Source: Halanaerobium sp041694515 (GTDB lineage Bacteria > Bacillota > Halanaerobiia > Halanaerobiales > Halanaerobiaceae). Taken from it: a stretch of DNA of 14,591 bases. Made by a program: the position numbers and the translations under genes. The DNA lies in contig JASMSZ010000120.1 of the NCBI GenBank assembly GCA_041694515.1, forward strand, positions 1 through 14,591, given 5' to 3'. Below are positions 1 through 6,439 of this stretch, piece after piece. The notes under the pieces are model-generated. The model was not told the origin of the DNA and did no database searches. It worked only from the letters and a program-made list of their open reading frames with translations. The number at the start of each line of letters is the position of its first letter. Position 1 is the stretch's first letter.

Positions 1-1109
1 GAATGAATAAAATTATGAATGAAAATTTAACTTTAAACCTAATTTTAGGAATAACAGTTACTTTATTCACTTTCTTTTTTGCCGACCTTATTTTAAATGT
101 TTATGATATTACAGCTATTGTTAAAGATTATGGAACAACATATTTAAAATATATTGCTATTGGCCAGTTATTTATGTTTATTTCCTTTGCTTCAGCAGCT
201 TCCTTAAGAGGAGCAGGAGATACTAAAACTCCGATGTATATTACAGGGATTGCCAATATATTAAACATTATTGGCAATTATATTTTAATTACAGGTTTCT
301 GGATTTTCCCCGAATTAGGTATTGCAGGAGCAGCTATTTCAACAACTTTTGCCCGATTTATAGCAGCTGCCCTTTATTTAGCTTTATTTACAAGTAATAA
401 AGGTATTTTAAAACTTCATCCCAGCTGGATGAAAATTAGCAGCAAAATATTTAAACCCTTAATTAATTTGAGTTATGCAGCGGGAATTGAGCAGTTATTT
501 ATGCAGTTAGCATTTTTTCTTAATGGTATCTTTATTTCAAAACTTGATACAACTGCAGAAGCATCGTTTAGAATCCTGCTGAATATAGAGTCATTATCTT
601 TTATGCCGGCAATAGGAATTACAATTGCTGCCACTACAATTGTGGGTAAACATCTGGGAGAAGATGACCCAGAAGAATCACTAAAAAGTGGTCTCACAGC
701 TGCAGTGATGGGAGCTCTACTGGGAACTGGACTTGCTCTAATCTATCTTATATTTCCAGTCTTTGCCCTCAAAATTTTTACTACAGAAGCAGAGGTTATC
801 AATTATTCTGTTCCAATCTTAAGAATAGTAGCTTTAAATCAGGCTCTTTTAGCTTTTGTAGTAATTATGGTTGGTGCATTACGGGGAGCCGGAGACACAA
901 AAGGAGCAATGTACATCACTATAATTAGACTCTGGCTGATCTTCATTCCCCTTTCCTATTATCTAATAGTTGTTTCCGATTATGGAGTAGCAGGAGTCTG
1001 GATTGCCGAGATAATTTCATTTTTAATTGTGGCTTTAATTGTAGTTAGAAGGTTCATTAAAATGGAATGGGCAGAGATAGAGTTTTTTGTGGAATCTGAA
1101 CACAATTAA
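1..1109 (+). CDS. MATE-family multidrug/metabolite efflux transporter, 5' end missing
   Basis: This is an integral membrane antiporter that expels organic cations or drugs in exchange for Na+ or H+. The family is clear from its two-fold internal repeat: an LRGAGDTK motif appears at visible residues 68-75 and again at 293-300, each followed by a hydrophobic helix starting with a MYIT sequence. About ten hydrophobic segments can be seen. The reading frame is open to the left edge, and the visible 368 residues compare with about 450 for the family, so roughly the first 80-90 residues lie outside the window. The ATG at position 3 is therefore most likely an internal methionine. The protein ends in a charged cytoplasmic tail and a TAA at 1107-1109, just before a hairpin terminator. 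It is the only rightward gene here and converges on the ATPase operon. The substrate cannot be read from the sequence. Confidence 0.9.
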   Translation, partial: MNKIMNENLTLNLILGITVTLFTFFFADLILNVYDITAIVKDYGTTYLKYIAIGQLFMFISFASAASLRGAGDTKTPMYITGIANILNIIGNYILITGFWIFPELGIAGAAISTTFARFIAAALYLALFTSNKGILKLHPSWMKISSKIFKPLINLSYAAGIEQLFMQLAFFLNGIFISKLDTTAEASFRILLNIESLSFMPAIGITIAATTIVGKHLGEDDPEESLKSGLTAAVMGALLGTGLALIYLIFPVFALKIFTTEAEVINYSVPILRIVALNQALLAFVVIMVGALRGAGDTKGAMYITIIRLWLIFIPLSYYLIVVSDYGVAGVWIAEIISFLIVALIVVRRFIKMEWAEIEFFVESEHN

Positions 1110-1115
1110 AAAAAT

Positions 1116-1150
1116 AAACCTCTCCCGCAATTATAAATCGAGAGAGGTTT
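1116..1150. terminator. Bidirectional hairpin terminator between MATE gene and atpD
   Basis: A perfect 9-bp stem (AAACCTCTC at 1116-1124 with GAGAGGTTT at 1142-1150) encloses a 17-nt loop. Read leftward, the stem is followed by a run of U residues (complement of the A-run at 1107-1115), which suits termination of the atp operon 3 bp past the atpD stop. Read rightward, the stem ends in TTT and is followed by TGTTTAT, a weaker but plausible tail for the MATE gene. Confidence 0.8.
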
Positions 1151-1153
1151 TGT

Positions 1154-1774
1154 TTATAGTTTTTCTTTCAGTAATTTCATTCTAAAGAATTCTTCTCTCT
1201 CTTTTTCTTCCAACCTTTCTTCAATAAATTTTACTGTCTTTTCGTAACGAGGAATTGAAATGTTCTCTAACGCGTTGGCTCTTTTTTGAGTCTTTTTAAT
1301 TGAAGCTGCAAGCCTGTAGACAGAGGTTTCAATTTCAGCAAGTCTGCTGATTAAATAAACCACTTTTTGAAAATTATTATAAGCTCTATCAAGAGCAAGA
1401 TTTGTCTTATAAAAACTATAATGAGGGATAATTCCCTGTGATAATTCTTCTACCTCTGGTATTTCGACCCCCATCACACTATAAGTTCTAATTTTCAAAT
1501 TGTCTATTAGATCAATCCCACCTGCTATTTCTTCTACAGTTTTTATCCCCTGAGTAATATCCACAATCTGCAGAGCTTCATAAGCATTATAAAAATACTG
1601 ATTAATCTGAGACTGTATTTTTTTGGCTTCATCAATTCTTTCCATCATTTCTTGAATTAATACATTCCTTTTCTTATCAAGAAGCTCATAACCTTCTTCT
1701 GCCAGCTCAAGTGAACTTTTTGTCGATAAAAGATTGCTTTTTGTTGGAGATATATTAAGTTTCTCCATTTTCAT
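1154..1774 (-). CDS. atpD: V/A-type ATP synthase subunit D (central shaft)
   Basis: Subunit D is the long coiled-coil axle that turns inside the A3B3 head and passes torque to the membrane ring. The protein is about 206 residues, normal for the family. It has the typical N-terminal block (LNISPTKSNLLSTK), then long amphipathic helices, and a C-terminal helix containing IPRYEKTVKFIEERLEEKER. A longer frame opens at 1798, but an AGGAGG at 1779-1784 lies 4 nt before the ATG at 1774 and 10 nt before a second ATG at 1768. Either could be used, differing by two residues. The gene overlaps the end of atpB by 14-20 bp, which points to translational coupling. It is the last gene of the operon and its stop sits directly in front of the terminator stem. 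Confidence 0.93.
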   Translation of the reverse strand: MKMEKLNISPTKSNLLSTKSSLELAEEGYELLDKKRNVLIQEMMERIDEAKKIQSQINQYFYNAYEALQIVDITQGIKTVEEIAGGIDLIDNLKIRTYSVMGVEIPEVEELSQGIIPHYSFYKTNLALDRAYNNFQKVVYLISRLAEIETSVYRLAASIKKTQKRANALENISIPRYEKTVKFIEERLEEKEREEFFRMKLLKEKL

Positions 1775-3149
1775 CTTTCCTCCTGTAATATTTATCAATC
1801 ATCGCCTCTGATAATCTATCCAATTCATGTACGGGAAGCTCGGAAATTAAATCCCAGGCTAAAGAAAGTGTCTCTTCAATATCACGACTAATATATTTAT
1901 CCTGTTTGAGAAATTCATTTTCAAATTTGTTTCCAAATTCAAGATATTTTTGATCTATTTCTGAAAGTTCATCTTCTCCTATTACTGAGGCTAAAGATTT
2001 AACTTCATTAACATGAGAATAAGCAGCATATAATTGACTTGAAATATCAGAATGATCTTCTCTAGTGTATTCAGCACCAATACCATCCTTCATCAGACGA
2101 GAAAGTGAAGGCAGAATATTAATTGGCGGATAAATATCTCTCTGAAATAAATCTCTTTTTAAAACTATCTGTCCTTCTGTTATATATCCTGTTAAATCAG
2201 GTATTGGATGTGTTATATCATCATTGGGCATTGTTAAAATAGGAATCTGAGTTATTGAACCCTCTCTTCCTTTGATCATTCCTGCTCTCTCATAAAGGCT
2301 GGCCAGATCACTGTAAAGGTACCCCGGATAACCTTTTCTTCCAGGAACCTCTCCTCTTCGGGAAGAAAGTTCTCTTAAAGCTTCTGAATAACTTGTCATA
2401 TCTGTCATTACAACTAAAATATGCATATTCTCTTCAAAAGCAAGATATTCAGCAGCAGTTAGAGCAACTCTGGGAGCGATAATTCTTTCTACAGACGGAT
2501 CATCTGCTAAGTTTACATACATTACTACATTCTGCAGAACTCCGCTTTCTTCAAAACTTTTAATAAAATATCTCGCTTCATCATGTTTAATACCCATTGC
2601 TACAAAAACTACTGCAAATTCCTCGTCCTCTTTACCCAGTTTAGCCTGCCTTGTTATCTGAGCTGCAAGTTGATTGTGCGGCAGTCCGTTACCTGAAAAA
2701 ATAGGCAATTTTTGACCTCTAATTAAGGTCATTAAACCATCTACTGTCGAGACTCCAGTCTGAATATAATTACGAGGATATTGTCGGGAATAAGGATTTA
2801 TTGGTTTAGAATTAATGTCATACTTGTTTTCAGAATATATATGGCCACCACCATCAGTAGCTTCTCCAACTCCATTAAAGACTCTGCCCAAAATATCCTT
2901 ACTTAGGGCAACTTTCATTGGTTCTTTAAGAAATTTAACTCTACTTTCATTAATGTTTAAGCCGGTACTCCCTTCAAAGACCTGAACTACGGCTTTATTT
3001 GAACCTACCTGCAGTACTCTTCCCTTTCTTACTTCTCCATCTGGAGCAGTTATCTCTACCATTTCATCATAAGCTACATCTTCAACATTTTCTATCACAA
3101 TTAATGGACCATTAATATTAGCAAGTCCAGTATATTCTTTTTTTAACAT
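1755..3149 (-). CDS. atpB: V/A-type ATP synthase subunit B (non-catalytic head subunit)
   Basis: Subunit B alternates with A in the soluble head and completes the nucleotide pockets without hydrolysing ATP itself. The protein is 464 residues. At the place of the Walker A loop it has SGNGLPHN (residues 152-159) instead of GxGxGKT, which is the normal B-subunit state and not decay. The conserved SLSRLMKDGIG stretch carries the expected arginine finger (about R351), which reaches into the A-subunit site. A GTG at 3164 opens the same frame, but a GGGGGAG ribosome site at 3156-3162 sits 6 nt before the ATG at 3149, so that start is chosen. The gene follows atpA by 14 bp and overlaps atpD. Confidence 0.96.
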   Translation of the reverse strand: MLKKEYTGLANINGPLIVIENVEDVAYDEMVEITAPDGEVRKGRVLQVGSNKAVVQVFEGSTGLNINESRVKFLKEPMKVALSKDILGRVFNGVGEATDGGGHIYSENKYDINSKPINPYSRQYPRNYIQTGVSTVDGLMTLIRGQKLPIFSGNGLPHNQLAAQITRQAKLGKEDEEFAVVFVAMGIKHDEARYFIKSFEESGVLQNVVMYVNLADDPSVERIIAPRVALTAAEYLAFEENMHILVVMTDMTSYSEALRELSSRRGEVPGRKGYPGYLYSDLASLYERAGMIKGREGSITQIPILTMPNDDITHPIPDLTGYITEGQIVLKRDLFQRDIYPPINILPSLSRLMKDGIGAEYTREDHSDISSQLYAAYSHVNEVKSLASVIGEDELSEIDQKYLEFGNKFENEFLKQDKYISRDIEETLSLAWDLISELPVHELDRLSEAMIDKYYRRKDENGET

Positions 3150-3155
3150 TATATA

Positions 3156-3162
3156 CTCCCCC
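3156..3162 (-). promoter_or_regulatory. Ribosome binding site deciding the atpB start
   Basis: GGGGGAG on the minus strand, 6 nt before the ATG at 3149. It lies inside the longer reading frame that opens with GTG at 3164, and so argues against that upstream start. Confidence 0.7.
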
Positions 3163-3163
3163 A

Positions 3164-4936
3164 CTATTTTTGATAACTATCAGCAAGCTGCTGATAAAAA
3201 TCATCGATTTCTTTCTGAAAATTTTTTATTTTATCTAGCTCATCATTAGCAGCTGTATTTTTTAATCTTAATAATTTATTAAATAACTCATCATTTTTTA
3301 GCTGACTGATTGGTACATTTTTTTTAACCAGTGGTTGTGCTTGATCATAAAGATACAAAATAATCTTTAAAAGCCAGTACTGCTTATTTATATCCGAATA
3401 TCTATCGATATCATCAAAAGCATTCTGCTGTAAAAAACCAATTTTTATTAATTTTGCCACCTCTAAAATTAACCGCTGATTGTCAGGTAAGACATCTTCT
3501 CCAACCAGCTGAACTATATCCTGCAGTCTTGACTCTTCTTTTAACAAAGACATTGCCCTGCTTCTTAGCTCAAGCCATTCTTCGTTTACATTATCTTTAA
3601 ACCAGGGCTCAAGGTCATTTAAATACTCACTATAACTATCAAGCCAGCTTACTGCTGGAAAATGTCTGGAAGCAGCAAGAGATTTATCAAGCGCCCAGAA
3701 ACAGCGGACAAATCTTTTGGTATTCTGGGTAACTGGTTCAGAAAAATCTGCTCCTGGAGGAGATACTGCCCCAATTAATGATATTGAACCTTCATTTTCA
3801 CCGGCAAGGGTCTTAACATAACCTGCTCTTTCATAAAATTCAGCCAGTCGAGTGGGTAAATAAGCCGGAAATCCTTCTTCTGCAGGCATTTCTTCCAGAC
3901 GACCTGAAATTTCTCTCAAAGCCTCTGCCCAGCGAGAAGTAGAGTCTGCCATGATTGCTACATTATAACCCATATCACGATAATATTCCCCCAGAGTAAT
4001 TCCGGTATAAATACTGGCTTCTCTTGCAGAAACAGGCATATTTGATGTGTTAGCAATTAAAACTGTCCTTTCCATCATTGATTTACCTGTTTTAGGATCT
4101 GTTAACTCTGGGAACTCTTCCAGAACATCTGTCATTTCATTTCCTCTTTCACCACAGCCAATATAAATTATTATATCTGCATCTGACCATTTAGCGAGCT
4201 GATGTTGAGTCATTGTTTTACCAGCACCAAATCCTCCTGGGATTGCAGCTGTACCACCTTTAGCTATTGGGAAAAATGTATCTAGTACCCGCTGTCCTGT
4301 CAGCAGAGGCTCTCCTAAGTCTAATCTATCTTTATATGGCCTTGGTTTTCTAATTGGCCACTCCTGGTAAAGTTTTATTTCAGTTATTTTTTCTTCTTCA
4401 TCTTTTATTCTGGTAATTACATGGTCAATAGAATATCTACCATCAGGCACCAGCTCAATCACTTCACCTTCTTTTCCAGGTGGAACCATTATTTTATGAG
4501 TAATAACTGAAGTCTCATTCAATTCTGCAACTATCTGGCCTGAGTTAAGATAATCACCTTCTTCAACCAGAACTTTTAATTCCCATTCCTTTTCCGGATC
4601 TAAAGAACTTACCTCAGCACCTCTTTCAATAAAAGGCCCACTTTTCTTTTCTAAAAAAGGGAGAGGCCGCTGAATACCATCAAAGATATTTCCTATAATA
4701 CCTGGGCCAAGCTGCACAGAAAGTGGACGCCCGGTTGAGTATACTGGTTCTCCGGGTTTCATGCCGCTGGTCTCCTCGTAAACCTGAATTGTAGCTGAAT
4801 CTCCATCAAGTTCGATTATTTCTCCAACCAATTTAAGTTTTCCTACATAAACAAGCTCCCTCATAATATAGCCGGTCATATTTTCCGCTTCAACAACCGG
4901 ACCATTGATAAAGGTTATTTTTCCCTGTTTTTCCAC
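3164..4936 (-). CDS. atpA: V/A-type ATP synthase subunit A (catalytic head subunit)
   Basis: Subunit A binds and hydrolyses or makes ATP in the soluble V1/A1 head. The protein is about 590 residues, full length for the family. In order it shows an N-terminal beta-barrel, the A-specific bulge or non-homologous insert (about 107-187), the Walker A loop GGFGAGKT (about 234-241), the conserved CGERGNEMTDVLEEFPEL region with its catalytic glutamate, an ADSTSRWAEALREISGRLEEMP block, and a C-terminal helical domain. No intein is present. The frame opens at a TTG (4945), but that codon directly abuts the AGGAG. The GTG at 4936, 9 nt after AGGAG (4946-4950), fits better. The spacing to atpE is 31 bp and to atpB 14 bp. 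Confidence 0.97.
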   Translation of the reverse strand: MEKQGKITFINGPVVEAENMTGYIMRELVYVGKLKLVGEIIELDGDSATIQVYEETSGMKPGEPVYSTGRPLSVQLGPGIIGNIFDGIQRPLPFLEKKSGPFIERGAEVSSLDPEKEWELKVLVEEGDYLNSGQIVAELNETSVITHKIMVPPGKEGEVIELVPDGRYSIDHVITRIKDEEEKITEIKLYQEWPIRKPRPYKDRLDLGEPLLTGQRVLDTFFPIAKGGTAAIPGGFGAGKTMTQHQLAKWSDADIIIYIGCGERGNEMTDVLEEFPELTDPKTGKSMMERTVLIANTSNMPVSAREASIYTGITLGEYYRDMGYNVAIMADSTSRWAEALREISGRLEEMPAEEGFPAYLPTRLAEFYERAGYVKTLAGENEGSISLIGAVSPPGADFSEPVTQNTKRFVRCFWALDKSLAASRHFPAVSWLDSYSEYLNDLEPWFKDNVNEEWLELRSRAMSLLKEESRLQDIVQLVGEDVLPDNQRLILEVAKLIKIGFLQQNAFDDIDRYSDINKQYWLLKIILYLYDQAQPLVKKNVPISQLKNDELFNKLLRLKNTAANDELDKIKNFQKEIDDFYQQLADSYQK

Positions 4937-4945
4937 ACTTACCAA

Positions 4946-4950
4946 CTCCT
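4946..4950 (-). promoter_or_regulatory. Ribosome binding site deciding the atpA start
   Basis: AGGAG on the minus strand. It touches the TTG at 4945 with no spacing, but is 9 nt from the GTG at 4936, which makes GTG the likely start codon of atpA. Confidence 0.65.
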
Positions 4951-4967
4951 AATCCACTTATCAACTT

Positions 4968-5579
4968 TTATCTCAGAATATTATTCTTTAATTCTATTGC
5001 AATTTCTTCTCTGAATGAATCAATTAAAGCATTAAAAGTATTTTCAATCAACTGCTGCCTGTTTTTTGCTTTAATTATAAAACCTCCAAATTTAATTTTA
5101 TCTGTCAGCTCAAATTCAAATTTATAATTATCCATCTCTTTTTCCAGGAGTTCTTCTAAATCAGCTTTCAGATTTTTATCTTTTTCTCTTAATAAAATAA
5201 CAAACTCCCTGTCATCCAATTCTTCGACTGCTTCTTTAATAGAATTAAAAATAAATAAACAATAATCTTTCTGATCAGTAAAATCATTTAATTTGCTGTG
5301 AAGTTCCTGAATAAAGTTATTTATTGATTCATTCAATTTTTTTCGTCTATTATTTTTCTTTTCCAGAATAGCTCTGGATATTATTTGTTCTCTTTTCTGT
5401 TCGGCCTTACTTTTATAATTATTTAAAATATTTTCCTGTTTTTCTTCCAATTCTTTTTGAAAACTATCATATCTTTTTTTTAGTTCTTCTTTCTTTTTTT
5501 CAATTTGACTATTGTTTTTTCCCTTTACTTCATCAATAATTTCAGTTTCAATAGCCATTATTTTTTCTGCAATATCCAC
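4968..5579 (-). CDS. atpE: V/A-type ATP synthase subunit E (peripheral stalk)
   Basis: Subunit E pairs with H to form the peripheral stalks that hold the A3B3 head still against the turning ring. The protein is 203 residues. Roughly the first 90 are highly charged, lysine- and glutamate-rich coiled coil, followed by a mixed alpha/beta C-terminal domain that includes the family-like stretch KIKFGGFIIKAKNRQQLIENTFNALIDSFREEIA near the end. The GTG start is supported by AGAGGTG at 5588-5594, 8 nt upstream. An ATG slightly upstream is out of frame, and the next in-frame ATG (MAIETE) has no ribosome site. It lies between atpF and atpA. The 88-bp spacer in front of it is the longest in the operon and holds a repeat structure described separately. 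Confidence 0.9.
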   Translation of the reverse strand: MDIAEKIMAIETEIIDEVKGKNNSQIEKKKEELKKRYDSFQKELEEKQENILNNYKSKAEQKREQIISRAILEKKNNRRKKLNESINNFIQELHSKLNDFTDQKDYCLFIFNSIKEAVEELDDREFVILLREKDKNLKADLEELLEKEMDNYKFEFELTDKIKFGGFIIKAKNRQQLIENTFNALIDSFREEIAIELKNNILR

Positions 5580-5587
5580 TCATTTTT

Positions 5588-5594
5588 CACCTCT
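5588..5594 (-). promoter_or_regulatory. Ribosome binding site supporting the GTG start of atpE
   Basis: AGAGGTG on the minus strand, 8 nt before GTG at 5579. It lies just outside the proximal copy of the 14-bp direct repeat, so the insertion-like spacer has left it intact. Confidence 0.7.
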
Positions 5595-5596
5595 TT

Positions 5597-5669
5597 CGCT
5601 GAGTTCTCTTTTATAAACGCATGGATAACTCTGCATTTATGCATCGAGCACGGCACGCTGAGTTCTCTT
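5597..5669. repeat. Two exact 14-bp direct repeats enclosing a hairpin-forming spacer (small insertion-like element)
   Basis: The sequence CGCTGAGTTCTCTT occurs at 5597-5610 and again at 5656-5669, a period of 59 bp. The match stops at exactly 14 bp on both sides. The 45 bp between the copies hold an inverted repeat (5613-5621 with 5632-5640). In the leftward transcript this gives a 9-bp stem with one G-U pair and a 10-nt loop. A competing palindrome TGCATTTATGCA lies at 5632-5643. Removing one repeat plus the spacer would leave a 29-bp atpF-atpE gap, like its neighbours. The distal copy contains two bases of the atpF stop codon. It looks like a tiny non-coding insertion with target duplication, or a tandem duplication that has since diverged. 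No family is recognised. Confidence 0.7.
5613..5640 (-). other. Intergenic RNA hairpin between atpF and atpE
   Basis: In the leftward transcript, AUAAAUGCA (complement of 5632-5640) can pair with UGCGUUUAU (complement of 5613-5621) around a 10-nt loop. No U-run follows directly, so it is not a classic terminator. It could act as an mRNA processing or stability element. That role is inference only. Confidence 0.45.
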
Positions 5670-5979
5670 AGATCTTGATTCCTATCGATTCCTGGACATA
5701 TTTTGTAATATATTCAGGTTCTTCCTCAGGATCAACATGTCGGTCTGGAATCTCCAATATCAGAGGAAGTTCTGCAGAAAGTTTTAACTCATCAATTAAA
5801 TCAGGCACCATTTCTGCTAATTTTCTTGTAATCAAAATAATCCCGATATCTTTACGTTTCCTGACTCTATTAATTTCTTCTATAACTTTCTCCTTTTCAT
5901 GAATCACTTTACCATCAATTCCAACCAGCCTTAAACCAATATTGGTATCAATGTTATCACTTATGCAGTATATTTTCAT
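5668..5979 (-). CDS. atpF: V/A-type ATP synthase subunit F (central shaft)
   Basis: Subunit F is a small Rossmann-like protein that binds the D axle and can modulate ATP hydrolysis. The protein is 103 residues, typical for the family. It shows the beginning MKIYCISDNIDTNIGLRLVGI, a central IGIILITRKLAE strand and helix, a PLILEIPD strand and the usual end YITKYVQESIGIKI. The ATG at 5979 has AGGTGA (5986-5991) 6 nt upstream, and that site overlaps the stop codon of atpK. The stop at 5668 lies in a 14-bp repeat, but the C-terminus itself looks normal. In this operon F precedes E, whereas the more common order puts it directly before A. Confidence 0.93.
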   Translation of the reverse strand: MKIYCISDNIDTNIGLRLVGIDGKVIHEKEKVIEEINRVRKRKDIGIILITRKLAEMVPDLIDELKLSAELPLILEIPDRHVDPEEEPEYITKYVQESIGIKI

Positions 5980-5989
5980 AGACTATCAC

Positions 5990-6409
5990 CTATAATCTTC
6001 CCAAAATCATTATAGAAATTATTAACCCATAGATTGCTATTCCTTCTCCTAAACCAATAATAATTAAAGCTCTACCTAAGATTTCGGGTTTTTCGCTGAT
6101 AGCTCCAATAGCTGCTGAGCCAGCGATTCCTACTGCAATACCAGCACCAATTGACGCAATTCCTATTGCAAGTCCTGCTGCCAGATATCCCAGTCCTAAA
6201 TTTAAAGATGTATTAACAGCTGTATCAGCAGCATATACCTTTGCCGGCAGCGCAAAATTGGAACCTAAAATTACTAAAGTTAACAACAGGATTAAATTTA
6301 CACTTAAAATTGAATATTTTAGCCATTTTTTCTTTGTCTTTTTAAAGATAATTGTTCCTCCTATAAATACTGTAATAAATACACTTAATAAAGATAATGT
6401 TAAAATCAT
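5990..6409 (-). CDS. atpK: V/A-type ATP synthase subunit K (proteolipid of the rotor ring)
   Basis: Subunit K forms the membrane ring that carries ions during rotation. The protein is 139 residues. Residues 1-22 and about 33-53 are hydrophobic, separated by a basic stretch (KKTKKKWLK). A typical two-helix hairpin follows: a glycine-rich first helix (about 72-104), the polar loop AISEKPEILG, and a second helix with the expected ion-binding glutamate, E122, in GLGEGIAIYG. Thus it has one ion site per hairpin, not the duplicated four-helix form of Enterococcus NtpK. The segment ALPAKVYAADTA resembles a signal peptidase site near residues 60-61, so the N-terminal part may be removed; this is inferred. 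ATG has an ideal AGGAGG 8 nt upstream, which fits a subunit needed in many copies. Ion specificity (Na+ or H+) is not settled. Confidence 0.93.
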   Translation of the reverse strand: MILTLSLLSVFITVFIGGTIIFKKTKKKWLKYSILSVNLILLLTLVILGSNFALPAKVYAADTAVNTSLNLGLGYLAAGLAIGIASIGAGIAVGIAGSAAIGAISEKPEILGRALIIIGLGEGIAIYGLIISIMILGRL

Positions 6410-6439
6410 TTTCTTTTCCTCCTATTATGATATTTTTAA

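Noticed and set aside
473..697. Minus-strand open frame inside the MATE gene
   Set aside because: It lies fully opposite a well-supported transporter gene, has no family features and no ribosome site; it is a by-product of the coding frame.
1755..3149. Missing GKT Walker A lysine in atpB, as if the ATPase site had decayed
   Set aside because: SGNGLPHN at this place is the normal state of the non-catalytic B subunit.
5613..5640. Internal transcription terminator between atpF and atpE
   Set aside because: The AT-rich stem is followed on the leftward strand by AAAAGAG and not by a U-run, and essential atpE-A-B-D genes lie downstream without a promoter that I can see.
5597..5669. CRISPR-like repeat unit
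   Set aside because: Only two 14-bp copies, too short for CRISPR repeats, and no cas gene nearby.
5675..5902. Plus-strand open frame opposite atpF
   Set aside because: Ser/Ile-rich shadow translation of atpF with no ribosome site or recognisable domain.
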